Part shown: positions 38,931-51,242 of the stretch, in pieces
Layout of the letters: each line of letters begins with the position of its first letter
How positions within the stretch are numbered: position 1 is the stretch's first letter
Assembly (NCBI GenBank): GCA_035041965.1
Contig: JAPYMA010000319.1
Span: forward strand, 83,602-147,601
DNA: 64,000 bases
Source: Anisakis pegreffii
Lineage: Eukaryota > Nematoda > Chromadorea > Rhabditida > Anisakidae
Direction of reading: 5' to 3'
Notes under the pieces: model-generated
Seen by the model: the letters and a program-made list of their open reading frames with translations, nothing else
Told to the model about the DNA's origin: nothing
The model's database searches: none
Program-made: the position numbers and the translations under genes

Positions 38931-40670
38931 AGTTCTACGGTGATTGTCATGAACAAACCGAAACTAAGCTTGTTTCAGGTACCTGTTCGAGCCAAGCGAT
39001 CACGTCCAGTTGTGCACGTGCCATGAGGGCTTGTGCAATTTTGCATCAAAACTCAACACGCATATCTCGCTTCACTTTTTATTGTTTTTAATATCGTTTT
39101 ATTTGATTCGATTATAATCATCTCTATTCGAATTTGCTCAAAACACTGACTGACTTTGTAACGTCGTCTTTTCGTTTGAATCCCGTTCAAACACTACCCG
39201 ATTCGATGCTCATCGTCCAAACATTCATCATCACATTTCAGAGAGCATTCTTCTGAAAAGCTCTCACTTTTACCTTTGAATGTATTTTGCCAATACAAAA
39301 TCACTACTGTTCTGCAAAAATAATTCAGATAGTAGATTACAAAATCTGTGGAATGAGTTTGATTAATCCGATTCCAATAGAGTGAATGTCATAAAAGTTA
39401 TAAACTGATCAACTGATTAACTCAAGAAACACCATATCAGCGACTATCTTCGAGCCAACTTGATCTATAAGCTAGTAGTTTCTATCGGTTTTTGTCATTA
39501 TTTTTTTTATTAATTCTCGATTGTATTCTTGCATTCCTGGATGAGCACTCAAATTTGGTGGTTTTGAGAGGAGGTTGTAAGTTGAAATAATTGATTCTCT
39601 TCAGTTGCTGCCTCAGCATTATCAATTTTTATTGCTGTCTGTCTGTGTCATATATTGTTGTCGTCGTCGTCATTCGTTGCCACGAATCGCTCTTGATTTG
39701 AGTTCCACAGGTTACTAATCTTGGAAACATTTTCTGTGCGATCCACCTGATACTCATTTGAATTGAAAAGGACAATGAAAGGGAAGCCAGGAAATTAACC
39801 TATGCCAAATGGTCACCACCTCCTAAGCGAAACGGAATTGCCATTAGTGTGTTGAGGTGAGGTGATCAGTATGATAAATTATGTATGTTATTTTAATGTG
39901 AACATTGTTGTTGTCTTGATGAGCAAGGTGAACACTTGTATGAATTGTAAACTATAAATAAAGTGTCCAGAACAGCTTCGAACTCATCTGCATCACATGA
40001 TCTGACTCAACATAAACGAACACCGTCATGCTCGAAAGCACATAACGTGGTCAATTAATCTGTAAAAGTGAACAATAACATCCGAACACTAGTCCATGAT
40101 ACTGCTCTATGAATCAAGCAGGAATGAGAGGTGTCAAATGGAACTGTGCTAGGTCTAGAGCAAGTCTACTCAGCTAAAAATTATAAACTCAGAAGCGAGG
40201 TAAAATCGGATACTTATCACCGATGCATCTGAATGACTCCAACTCCACTGGTTGAGCAATTTGAGTTGGCTTGGAATCGAAAATCCCCCAGTTCATTAAC
40301 CTCAACAACATGAGTTTTCCGGTTGGAAGGGTCTAGAGCATATCGAAACTATTTGCGAAATCTCCTTCTCCAGCCATTCACCAATCGTTTCGATAGATTT
40401 GATAACCGAAGTCACCTGATTTCTAGTGGAACTATCAATACATCGCCCTACACATACACTCTGATCTGATTTCATATCTCTGATGCTTGAGGCAACTCAC
40501 AAATGAGGTAACTGGCATTTTTCATCCGTACAGCATCATAACAGTCACTCATTTCTGATGGTCTTCATAATATATCCGATATTTCAGGCACATAAAATAA
40601 ACTGAACAATTCATCGAAAGTTTAAAAAATTTATACACATCTGCACGAGCAAATAAATACTTTAGAGTGG
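38931..40670. other. 3' flank of the SIX gene, no gene seen
   Basis: AT-rich sequence without recognisable exons. On the minus strand a TATAAA lies near 40632, shortly after the SIX stop codon, as a possible variant poly(A) signal. Confidence 0.5.
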
Positions 40671-43600
40671 TCATAAGCTCTGATAATTAGTCATATGAAT
40701 CATTTCGGGTGGTAAATACTGCATAGTTGGATGCGTGGTGTAGGCGAAATTAATGCCAGGTGCGAACTGATTCGGATATGCGATTGGTTCTTGATGAATG
40801 CCCATTGGTGGCGCATGCACGAGCAATTGGGCAGCCTTTGCCTCGCATAGACCATCGTCACTTGATATATCGGATTCCTCACGACGATCACCATTTCCAG
40901 TGCTGAAATTAACTCTGTATCACACATGTCTGATTGGAACGAACATCGATTCCGTACAACAGATTAAATGCCTCGCATCCACATAAACCAAGTAACAAAA
41001 CGGACCTGAACGCAATTTCACTGCTAAAGATTCAGGGAAATGTAAAATGATTTGGAATGTTGCTGTGCAATAACGCACTTAATCATAGAGTCAGCATTTT
41101 TGTTTTTCCATATGAATAATGAAAAAAATCTTTTGAAAAACGATCCCAAGTGATAGTTCATTTCAATGTCAACTATGAGCAGTTTAAATGGAAATAAAAT
41201 TCCACTTCTGATTCTCAAATATCACATGGGGAAGTATTGCGGGCGGAAATGTTTATCATCATTCACTAATGACTAACGATAAGCTAAAGTTTTTTAATTT
41301 CATTTTATACATTAACAGATCTGAAGCATTAGAATTCAGTGGAAGGAAATGATGACGATGAAAGTCTATTCAAATCATATTACTTTCTGCAAGCAAATTT
41401 TTAGTTGCTTTGCATGAATGAATGAAGATTGATCAAATTGAGCAAAAAAGTGCAATCGAATCAGCATCACACTTATTTCTAATAATCTTGGTGATCATAT
41501 CCAAAAGTGTTTACATAAGGGAACAATACTTGAATGGATAATGCATTGTCTTCTCTTGAATAACCTCAAAGGTTAAAGGTTATCCCATCTCGCAGTGTCT
41601 ACAATCCTGCTCTAAATTCACTTCATTCATCATGATTACTGCTCATCCACTTCGTAGATAATGTTTTAAGTGGTCGCTAATCTCTTACTCAAACAAGTTG
41701 TTAGTTATTTCAACTGCTTCAGAATCAATATTCACCATTCACAGTTGCATGTGATTCTCGAATGATTCCATCTAACTGAACGAGAAATATGCCAGAGCTT
41801 TTATTTCTTTCATTATATTCCGTATAACGAATAATGTAATATTGATCATATCATTGCACTGGAGAAGTATTGATATAATTATTATATAGAGTGGATTGAA
41901 GTTATGCAGATGATTCGCAAGTATGAGTGATACCTGCCAGATGAGTATATCAATCAGTTTTTACATGTAAAACTATGATGATGTGGCCAGTTTTTTTGTT
42001 TTTTGATGGATTGATAAGTGAAATGTAACATTCATATACAGAAGATGTGATAGATCCATCGTCTGGCATGCATCACACTCATTTGCTTGGATATCAATTG
42101 ATAGGAAGGGTTATCCTCATTTGCTTGGATATCAATTGATGGCAAGGAATATCCTCTATGTGATAGAAAAAATTTGGAAATTCACTGGTTCAAATAGGTA
42201 AGAGGTTGGTAATGTTGTTATTATGTTGTTGTCATTGTTATTGGTGATGTTATTATTGTTCTAATCAATCATTTCTTGAGTGATTGAGTGGAGTGATGAG
42301 GGCAGCTGGCAGAACACTCAACAATGAGATGCGATTATGATCAAAACGATGATTCGAGTTGAAATTACAAAGTGAAATGAGTAGGTAATGGATCTGAACT
42401 GCTGATCATATCTGGATGAAATCAGTGATTTTTTATAAGTATGAATCATAAAGACACCTGGCACAGGTTATCTTATTTCTAGGGCATTAGAAGCAATTCA
42501 TACCTAGAAATGAGTATATCGAATACATAAAACAGCGTTTTTGTTTTGCAGCATTTCCATCTTACCGTATGTGGATAAGTATGCATACGAGAGACATATT
42601 CAGCCACACCTGATGGTTTTCAGATCATCTTAAGATGGGAATCTTTGAAATGATGGTAAAAGAATTACGAAACACCGCAAATCATTGCTTCAATTCCTCC
42701 GAAAACCAAAAGTTTTAGGAAGTACAATCGATGATAAATGCAGATTCAGAAAATGATAGTGACCCGGCAATTTGAAGACAACTACTGACATGATGAATTT
42801 TCCTGACAATCAGGAAGAACTATTGAATGAATTGGAATAATGCACTCATCCAAATCCATACTCTCAGCTATGTTGCATGTCATCACTATTCTTTCATGAT
42901 GAACTAACTGAACGTTGGTCGTTTGCATGATAAATTTTTGCTGAAGACTGAATATTTCTAAAGAACTGTAAATATCGTTGAAACTATTCACAATCAGTTC
43001 GAAATTGGGCCCTTTTCTTGCAAATGAATGTGAAATAATGATATGTTCGTGGAAGATGTTATTCATTTGTCAATGACATAACCAATAATCCATCTATCCC
43101 TCTATGCAACAATCACCTATCAACTTCACCTATGTGTAGACAATCCAAGCCAAAGTGTCATTTCAATCATACTCAGCACAACACCTGATATTTCAGTGTC
43201 AATCAATCAATGTTCCTACCACTCCTATAGGTCGCGTCAGCTTTATTTCAACAAATCATATGATCCGATTTGAACTCATTCAACAATTTGAACCCCACGC
43301 AATGTTCGCTGAGGAGAATTTTCGCAACATTGATTCATCGATTCACTTTGCTCTCGAATGATCTTCAGTATTGCAATCGAACTAGGAGCGTAGTGATAAG
43401 TTCACTATTCTTCATTCCATATGCATTCTTCATATGCATTGTTATGCAATGAACAATAGCTGGACTGATTATGACAATAGAATAGTAGAGTTTTGGAGTT
43501 TCGAAGAGAGAACCTGAATGTAGAGAAGAAACAGAAATCAGCACTTGATACTAATGATCCATAAGGCTAGTAAGATAAGTATCATTATAATGACCATCAA

Positions 43601-46600
43601 ATACTGAATCCCAACTGGATCTCAAATTCAGCTGATTACTGCAGACATACAAGTTATTAAGGAGGAGCCCTTTAAAAAACAACAAGGGAACGGATAAAGC
43701 TATCGCATAAACGGAACGAAACGGAACTATTAATGATAAGTATTTACATAAAGCGGGCGGGAAGTGGATATTAGCATCACAATGATCATCGTTGCAATAG
43801 GATAATGAACGAATATTAATAACGATGATGATATGCAAACAAATAAATAAATATTACGCGAACTAATTCACTGTTTAACTGCGTGGCAAGGTTGTCAAGT
43901 GGTGAACGGGTCAGCGTGAAAATAAACATTCGAATGCGCAATATTATCATTTCTGGCGTTGAGCACCTACCTTTTTTTTGCGAAAACAAACAATCCAACC
44001 TCATATATCAACATGTCAGACTGTATTAGGTCTGCTCTGGCAAACCATCTGTTTACCGTAGCTTTAATTTACCTCTAATCTACTACGGTTCCAGTGCTAT
44101 TAGCCTTCAACTAAGCTTGTTAAAGGATTTTGGATTACGTCAGCTAGTATGCTGGAATATGGATTAAGAAAGTTTAATGAGAATCGTATGGATGGATCTT
44201 GATCTATCAATGATCAGATTAACTGAAACAGAGGCGGCTGATCGGATTTATGATCAGCGAGAGATTGATAAATGTAGGTTTGATGATGGCTTCACTAACC
44301 GACTGATAATGAGAAGTAGTTGATTTTCTGTAGGGTTTCTGGATCTCTCCGAAGTCATAAGCCAAATTTGAAAAAGAGTCTTATGTAAAAATGATCACAA
44401 GGCAAATGGCAAAGCACAAGAGTGTAGGACCATCAATTGCTTGAGATGGATTCAAAAAAGCACTAATAATCAAGAACAGAACAAATTTTCGATCAGAATT
44501 CCATTCCAGACATTAAACTATTCGATATCTCGATTGTTAAAATTCATAATCAAAGCAACATCCTCATGGCAGTCAACGACTATTTTGATGAAGTATTTCA
44601 CAAACTATTTTACATCAAAATCAAATGCACACCTCAACAAGAGAACTTTCTCTAAATCAACATCAATTACGCTCAACAATTCTGTATTGGATTGTAACTA
44701 TATGAAGTTGACGTGTACATCTCAATGGCTTACTGTATTACATCCAAAAAACCTCCTGTGTATCTGTTTGAATTGTACTCATGTGTGCAAGCATTCATCA
44801 ATTCAAGTTATTGACATGAACAATGCAATGCGTCAGATGTGAATAAATAAATATGCTACTGTAAAATCGCGATTGTTGAATTGAAGTGGAATAAAAAAAT
44901 GTGAAAGATTTCAAGTACATTCCCCAAAAAAGTTACCTTTCTTTATTTTCAGCTGCTCGATCCCGTTGCCTCCTGTTTTTGAACCAGTTCGATACTTGTG
45001 TTACGGTTAGATGTGTCTCTTCGGCCAGCTCCTTTTTCTCCTTCGGTGATGGATACGGATTCTTTGAGTACCAGTTTTTCAGTGTATACCGAGACTTCTC
45101 CTGAATAAATTCTATTATCAGTCAGTTCTTGCGGAATAATTTATGAATGCTGGTCAGAGTTAATAAGCACAGCATAGTTTACAAATGCTTACTAAATTTT
45201 CGCTTAGCAAAGTTTAATTTTCTAGAAGATTTAAGTAAGTTATCGGTTAAGCAAAAATATCAAGGAAACAGATAACGTAAAGCGATCCTGATGGATTCTT
45301 AATCATTTATTGCTATCATATGAAATTCTGATCATTCAAAAGCAGTTTGATCTACGTTCTCGGATTAAAACCTAATGCCATACCGTTTATATCCTCCTTT
45401 CGAAGGGTGTTATGAGCAGTCAAACATCAAGCAATCAACTACAGTATATGTCATATAAATTTTTGACTTTCATTCGAATGAAACTACTAAAATTGGCTAA
45501 AATTCTTCGTTTATCTATTCACACACACTAGCGCTTGTAGAGAATTGGATTGCTTGAGAGCAATCAAATGGATGTAACAGAACGGATATGAGATGTGAAT
45601 GCACTCACTCGGAAGCAGTAGCTGGTCTCTTCACCGTCCCAAATTGTCCTCGGTAATGGAAATTTCCTTCGGATACGATACTTTCCAACCGCTCCCAGCT
45701 CACGTCCACGAATTTTCTCAGCCTAAATGAGCATCACAAAACTGATCAAATTTCATCTCGGAAGCAACTAAACCACTACACTTTCGCTTTTCATTATTAC
45801 TACTGCTAGTTGTTCAATGAACACAGCACTTTCCTTTTCGAGTAATATTTGCAAGCTGCAGAAACCATCATTTTCATATTCATGTTAACTATTCCATTGA
45901 GTCAAATGCTTGCTCACACTCAAAAAATCGACTTGTCTTGCTGGATAGCGATTAAAATTTCGTCCAGTAGAGCATGCTGCCTTATTGAGGTAGCTGCGAC
46001 AATGACAAGTAATCTGCACTGATCGAAATTCAATGAAAGAAACGATTTCTTAAGCTTTCGAATATGACTAGGTACGATGAAGGAATGATGCAGACAATAA
46101 GAAATGAAATAAGCACTGGTGCTCAGTGTCATGAATGAGGCAAATTCTCCCAAATTCAGTTACTTTGATTCCTGCTTACAGGAATTCTAAGTTAATGTCG
46201 GAAAGATCCAATCAATTCAGGCCGGAAATTGACGATAACGAATGATTTTCTTGAGCAGAACAATTATTCCAAGCGTCTAAATTGACTGGAAATTTTCGAC
46301 TGAAAGTGCTCTCAGTCATTCGCATCTATGAGTCATGCGTATTGATTCAATGGCATGTGTATACTGTAACGAATAAATAAGCGAATGCGTTTATTTGCCA
46401 AGTAAAAGCACCTCTGAGTAGTGCGCCCGAAGCCATAAGTCCTGTAGTTCAGCATGATTTTCTGGCGAGAATTGATTTGTTTCCAGTATACGATAGAGTT
46501 CTTTGAAGTTTTGACGATGAAAACAGATGAAGGCTTGCGCTTTCAAGACGCTCTCGTTACGCCTGAAGTCCTCACGATTTGGAATCGCCCAAATAAATTT

Positions 46601-47868
46601 GGCCTGCAAATTCTGTCACCAAAATTATTTTGGAAGTCAACAAAACAGCAGCAGTGAATTTGTCAGTTTTAAGCAGCCTCTCTCCCAGCTATCTCCCAGA
46701 AATAAAAATCACTTGTTTAACGATAATGAACTACTTGTATCCAGCATGTATGGCTAGCGAAGTGATCGCATTGATTGAAAGCATTTCTAGTAGTTCGGAA
46801 TCACGAAAAGATTTTTCGCGATTCCGGAATATTGGAAATGCTTTGAAGATGCACGTGATGATCATTGTAGATCAACAAAATCAAGGCATCAATGAAGCCA
46901 TTAAATTTATCACCAAGAATCAGAGAATTCACTTGTAACGAATGAGGACATTCATATCATCTAGCAACCTTAGTTGGATTAGGTTTACTGATCGAACCAA
47001 TGGTAATTTATAAGAGTAATATCTCATTAGTGAAGATCTGACAATGAGCAGAATAGGCAAAACGCATCTTTGAAACTGGCAGCAATGACTGTCACACGAG
47101 TAAGATTATATCTGGACTTCAAATCGAAATTATTATTTCCTCAGTAAAGATTTGCAAAATTCAACAAGAATGTAAGAATGGATAATGAATTGAGGTAACG
47201 ACAGTACAAGGCGTTCGATGTCACCGGACTGATGAAGCACCTCACAAACACACGCAACTTGATCACAGTCGAAATTTGTCTCACTGAAATTGATATTTCC
47301 GTTGTTTCGTTAAACAACTCGTATTTAAACAGTTTGTAATCAAATACAGCATAAATGAATGAATGAATACGATGCCTGTACAGGGCACTGGCTTTCAACG
47401 AAACTTCAATGTTGCCTTATGATACAATATCACGAAATCAACTAAAATGACTACTCTACTAGATGTTTTGAAAAGATACAAGCCACCAGCATTCAGCAAA
47501 AATGGATATTGATACTGGAAAGGATTGAAAGTGAGAAGTGAAGTGTTGAATTTGATTGTATGATATTCCTTCCATCATCAAGTATCACAATTAAGTAGGG
47601 GTATAAAATGACACAAAACTATCTTCAATTGTTGTTGGTTGTTATGTTGATATTGTCGTCGTTATATAATAGTATAATAAAACATAATATCATTCAAATA
47701 AAACATAATATCATAAAATATAATATCACATCTGTAATACTAGTAAATGTATACTACTACTTCTACTACTAACGTTTCAGTTCCCATCGTCGAATAATGA
47801 TTCGTCGGTTGAGTTTGTTGTAGTAGTTGATGCTGGTGAGGATTGGTATGATGTTGATGATGATCCAT
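40671..47868 (-). CDS. ceh-33/34: SIX1/2-class (sine oculis) homeobox transcription factor, six exons, complete
   Basis: Minus-strand exons in order: 47868-47774, 47283-47208, 46603-46412, 45722-45609, 45100-44937, 40902-40671. Every intron is GT..AG with matching phases (2,0,0,0,2); the coding sum is 873 nt, 290 residues plus TGA. Residues 1-32 are His/Gln-rich. The SIX domain runs from about 36 to 150 and is recognised by [23 protein letters not shown] and [20 protein letters not shown]. The homeodomain is about 151-210, with helix 3 [18 protein letters not shown]; Lys200 is homeodomain position 50 and Asn201 is position 51. The ETSYCF..KSR and NPYPSP stretches place it with SIX1/2, not SIX3/6 or SIX4/5, so the C. 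elegans counterparts are ceh-33/ceh-34. The tail (215-290) begins with an acidic/Ser patch (SDISSDDG) and is otherwise rich in Pro, Tyr and Met. Known for the family: nuclear DNA binding, with the SIX domain recruiting Eya; ceh-34 specifies pharyngeal neurons with eya-1. The start is the first ATG after a splice-like CAG. The least certain parts are exons 1 and 6, which rest on splice sites, phase and composition and not on conserved motifs. Confidence 0.92.
42078..42153. repeat. 38-bp tandem duplication in SIX intron 5
   Basis: Two adjacent copies of a 38-base unit containing CATTTGCTTGGATATCAATT, at 42078-42115 and 42116-42153, with a few substitutions near the 3' end of the unit. ATCAATTGAT is a palindrome within each copy. 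Confidence 0.85.
47670..47740. repeat. ATAAAACATAATATCAT-type AT-rich tandem repeat in SIX intron 1
   Basis: About three imperfect copies of a 17-20 base unit (ATAAAACATAATATCAT). Confidence 0.6.
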
Positions 47869-47888
47869 TACGAATACAAAACGTAACT
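47869..47888 (-). promoter_or_regulatory. candidate trans-splice or 5' intron acceptor before the SIX start
   Basis: On the minus strand GGCATTCAG ends just before 47886, about 18 bases upstream of the ATG at 47868. In nematodes an unpaired acceptor this close to the start is typical of spliced-leader addition; a 5'-UTR intron is the alternative. Confidence 0.3.
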
Positions 47889-50800
47889 GAATGCCTCAAT
47901 CGTGAAATGAGATCCGCTCTTCTCTGTTCAGCTCTCCAACTGAGTTAGTCGTTCATTCGATCCTCAACAACCATCAAACAATGGAGGCGTGACGAATAAT
48001 GGCTTTTGCTGCTGATGCTTTTGCTACCACCACTCACTCGGGCTAAACAGCCGAATTTCCAACGAATACACATCACAACTCACCCCATCAATTCCAATAT
48101 TTCCATTCTCACTTATTCCCGTATATTCTCATCCATCTTTCACTTCATCTTGCCATCCTTTTACTGACTAGAAGGTTGTTGTTGTCAGAAAGTATTGAGA
48201 AGAGTTCAAAAAAGATGTCTGATAAGAGTTCAATGAGAAGGAAATGTTGAATTTATCGCAGAATTCTAGAAATTATACGGAGAATATGACAGCAGGATAA
48301 ACTACGATATGCCATGAGTAATGTATTGAGCATATCCAATGGTATCATTTGATCTATTTTAGGTCTGTTCTATTGAACGGACAAAGTTAGCGTGTTATCG
48401 AACACTGATCACGATCACCCATCATGATCACTTCTATATTATTGAATAACTGTTTTGGATTGGATTTTTCAGAGCTGTTTCAAGTTCAGTGAATTTCAAC
48501 TCAGCTGGAAGCAGTAGAAATTGACTAACTTCGTTTTTTTCCATTCAGATTCCCAATCTCACAAGTGCATCTCAAAGCAATTCCTTGATTGCGTCAGATG
48601 GCTATCGGGAGCCTGAATATGCAGTTCTTTCGTAGCTCTTTTTCTGCGACCATAGATGAAACATGAAGCGATTAATTCATCCTCAGTTGATTGGGGAATT
48701 TGACATTTCATTTGATAGAAATTTTCCACTTCCAGGTTGTTACATTAAGTATATTAACGTCGAATTCATCGAAAGAAGCCTTTTGTCTTACTGAATCTTG
48801 ACCAAAAACACATAAATTTCTTGTATCTTCTGATTTCTTACCAATTTGATTCAGTTATCAACAAATCTGAACATTTCTAATTCTCCATATCATTGATAAG
48901 TCCTGTTGGATGAGTTTATTAGACAGATTAATGATTCGCGTTGGCTTAGTTGAGTAATACTTAAGCCACTCGAACACCAGGCGGTATGTGTGAACAGAAA
49001 GTCCAACGATTATCACTTGATCAATGCATATACTTGCCTTAATCACATCATTGAAACCACAGATAACGACCAGATCTCGTTCTACTCTCCAACAGAATAG
49101 ATTATCAGACACTTGTATCTCTAGCTGGCCTCTGATAACTCCAAATCATTCGAAGAAATCAATTTGAATTATGAAGATCATTTCGTACTAGCGTTGATCA
49201 ACTGACGGTAAAGACTATTCGTTGATGTTGCAGTTTTCTCAGTGAATTAGCTTCCAAAATTACCTGATTCACCAAAATGCTGACTATAATTTCTACCATT
49301 ATTAATTGACGATGCAATATGCTATTAAACAATATGCTTCCAATAAACGATATGATAAGTAAACAAACTAATATGAGGTGTGAGGTGTTGTTTGTATATT
49401 TTGTTGTTAAACTGTTCGAAAGTGTCAAGAGGACAACCAACATCATCGCATGTCGTTCATCGTCAAATGCAAAGGTGACAATGAGGAAACAAAACTCTTG
49501 GAAGCTAAAGTGTTAAACAAACTCAAAAATGCATCAAATAGCATCATTCATTATACCGCAGAACAACAGAAAATCTAACACAAGAAAATGTGTTTCCACC
49601 TCTTCAGCTAGTCTTTCTAGCAAATCAAATCATCTGTGAATATTCTCAGCAGACCATTCTCATTACAGAGTATCACTCTTTTCCATTCTATATGTTCTCA
49701 TGTTCTAAGCAGCGCATTTTATCGCATTTTATCAAAAATTCACAAGGAATAATTAAAGTATGAGAAGCTTTCATGATATTAACTGAACATTGATCGATGT
49801 CGTAAACAGACTGCTATGATAGCGATGATTTCATCAGTTTCATTGATGAAGGTCACCTAGTCTCAGTTAATGAAAATATTTTGCGACTCTCGAAGCTGAA
49901 ACAATGGACGTAGAACCATTAATGAGCAATTAATCAGTTCCGAGAATGACTGTGCAATGGTTTTTCATATTCTCATCAGTAGTTTCTATTTCCACCGAAA
50001 GTGATTATATTGATCATAGAATCGATCACTGATTATAATTCCTGAACATATTCTTGCTCAATTTTGTGGTCGAAGAGTACATTCTATATAAAATTGCTTA
50101 CTTGAAAAGAGATGCATTGCGAAGTTCCGATAGGGTTCATTGCATTTGCATAGCACTTTGGCATTTGCATATAGCACTATAGCGCTTGTTAGCGCGTATG
50201 AGGTGATGAATGCTCCTATTCGAGGGAGACTACAGTAGTCCGGAGATTGCAACCAATCAGCAAACGCACTGTGCTTGTTTAGACACACGCGCTACCTCAA
50301 CGATGATGACTCAATAGTGAATGCGTAATAGAATGCAACGAATTGACACGATTCTCTTCTCACAATTCCAGTGTGCCAACATCATTCATTTTTATTTTTA
50401 TTTTCAACAGTCGATTTCAATTTTTTTTCGAAAGCGTTCTCATAACACTAAAATGAAATTTTCCATTTTAGAACTTGATTTTTTTGAATGTTCTTTGGAC
50501 ACTTCAAATTTCATTCTTATTGTTGACGTTCTGAATCAAATAAACCTTTCAAACATGTCATACTCTGAACAAACTGGGTGACTGTATAGAATGCAGCTCT
50601 GCCGGGATACAAACACACAGAATCCTCATCAAAAAGTTGCATGCTTCAAAAAGCTGCTTTAGTTTCCAGCCTGTTGCTCTTCGATGAAACTAATCTTTAT
50701 TCTGGGTAGAACTTAACGCTCACCCGAACTTCCCATGCAACTTCGCGAGCAACCTCACCTTTTCAGATAGAAAACCAACCTCATCAAAATTTTCAAAATC

Positions 50801-51242
50801 TCTCGCTCAAGCATTTGCTTAAGCCTACTTGAATACGTTTATCACAGAATCGATTCGAGAAGAATACTTTATTTCAACGACCAACAAAATTATCCGAATA
50901 TGTATATAGCAAAAATGAAGAAGCAAATTTGATCGCCGCCTTATCAATGAGCACAGAACAAAGTGAGAGCTGCCTTTGCAAATAATGACTGATTAGATTT
51001 TCATAAGTATTCATTCTTAATTGGAACTGATTTGTGCAGCATTCGAACAAAAAAAACTGAAATATCACATTGAAGCTGAAATAATAACAGCATTAAATAA
51101 CAAATGATTTGAACAAAAAAGATTTCACATATAAATCACAAAATATCAAATATCAAAAAACAAAACAAAATTGACAAGAATCATCGTAAATCCCGAATTT
51201 ATGGATAATGGCACTGAGAGTTGAACTGGTGGTTGGTCATAT
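47889..51242. other. intergenic region between the SIX and CCDC9-like genes
   Basis: AT-rich, with no recognisable exon on either strand. It should contain the SIX promoter and the 3' end of the CCDC9-like transcript. The spacing of about 3.4 kb is longer than expected within a nematode operon. Confidence 0.5.
50868..50873 (-). terminator. candidate poly(A) signal for the CCDC9-like gene
   Basis: Minus-strand AATAAA about 370 bases after the stop at 51243. Plausible by position only. Confidence 0.3.
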
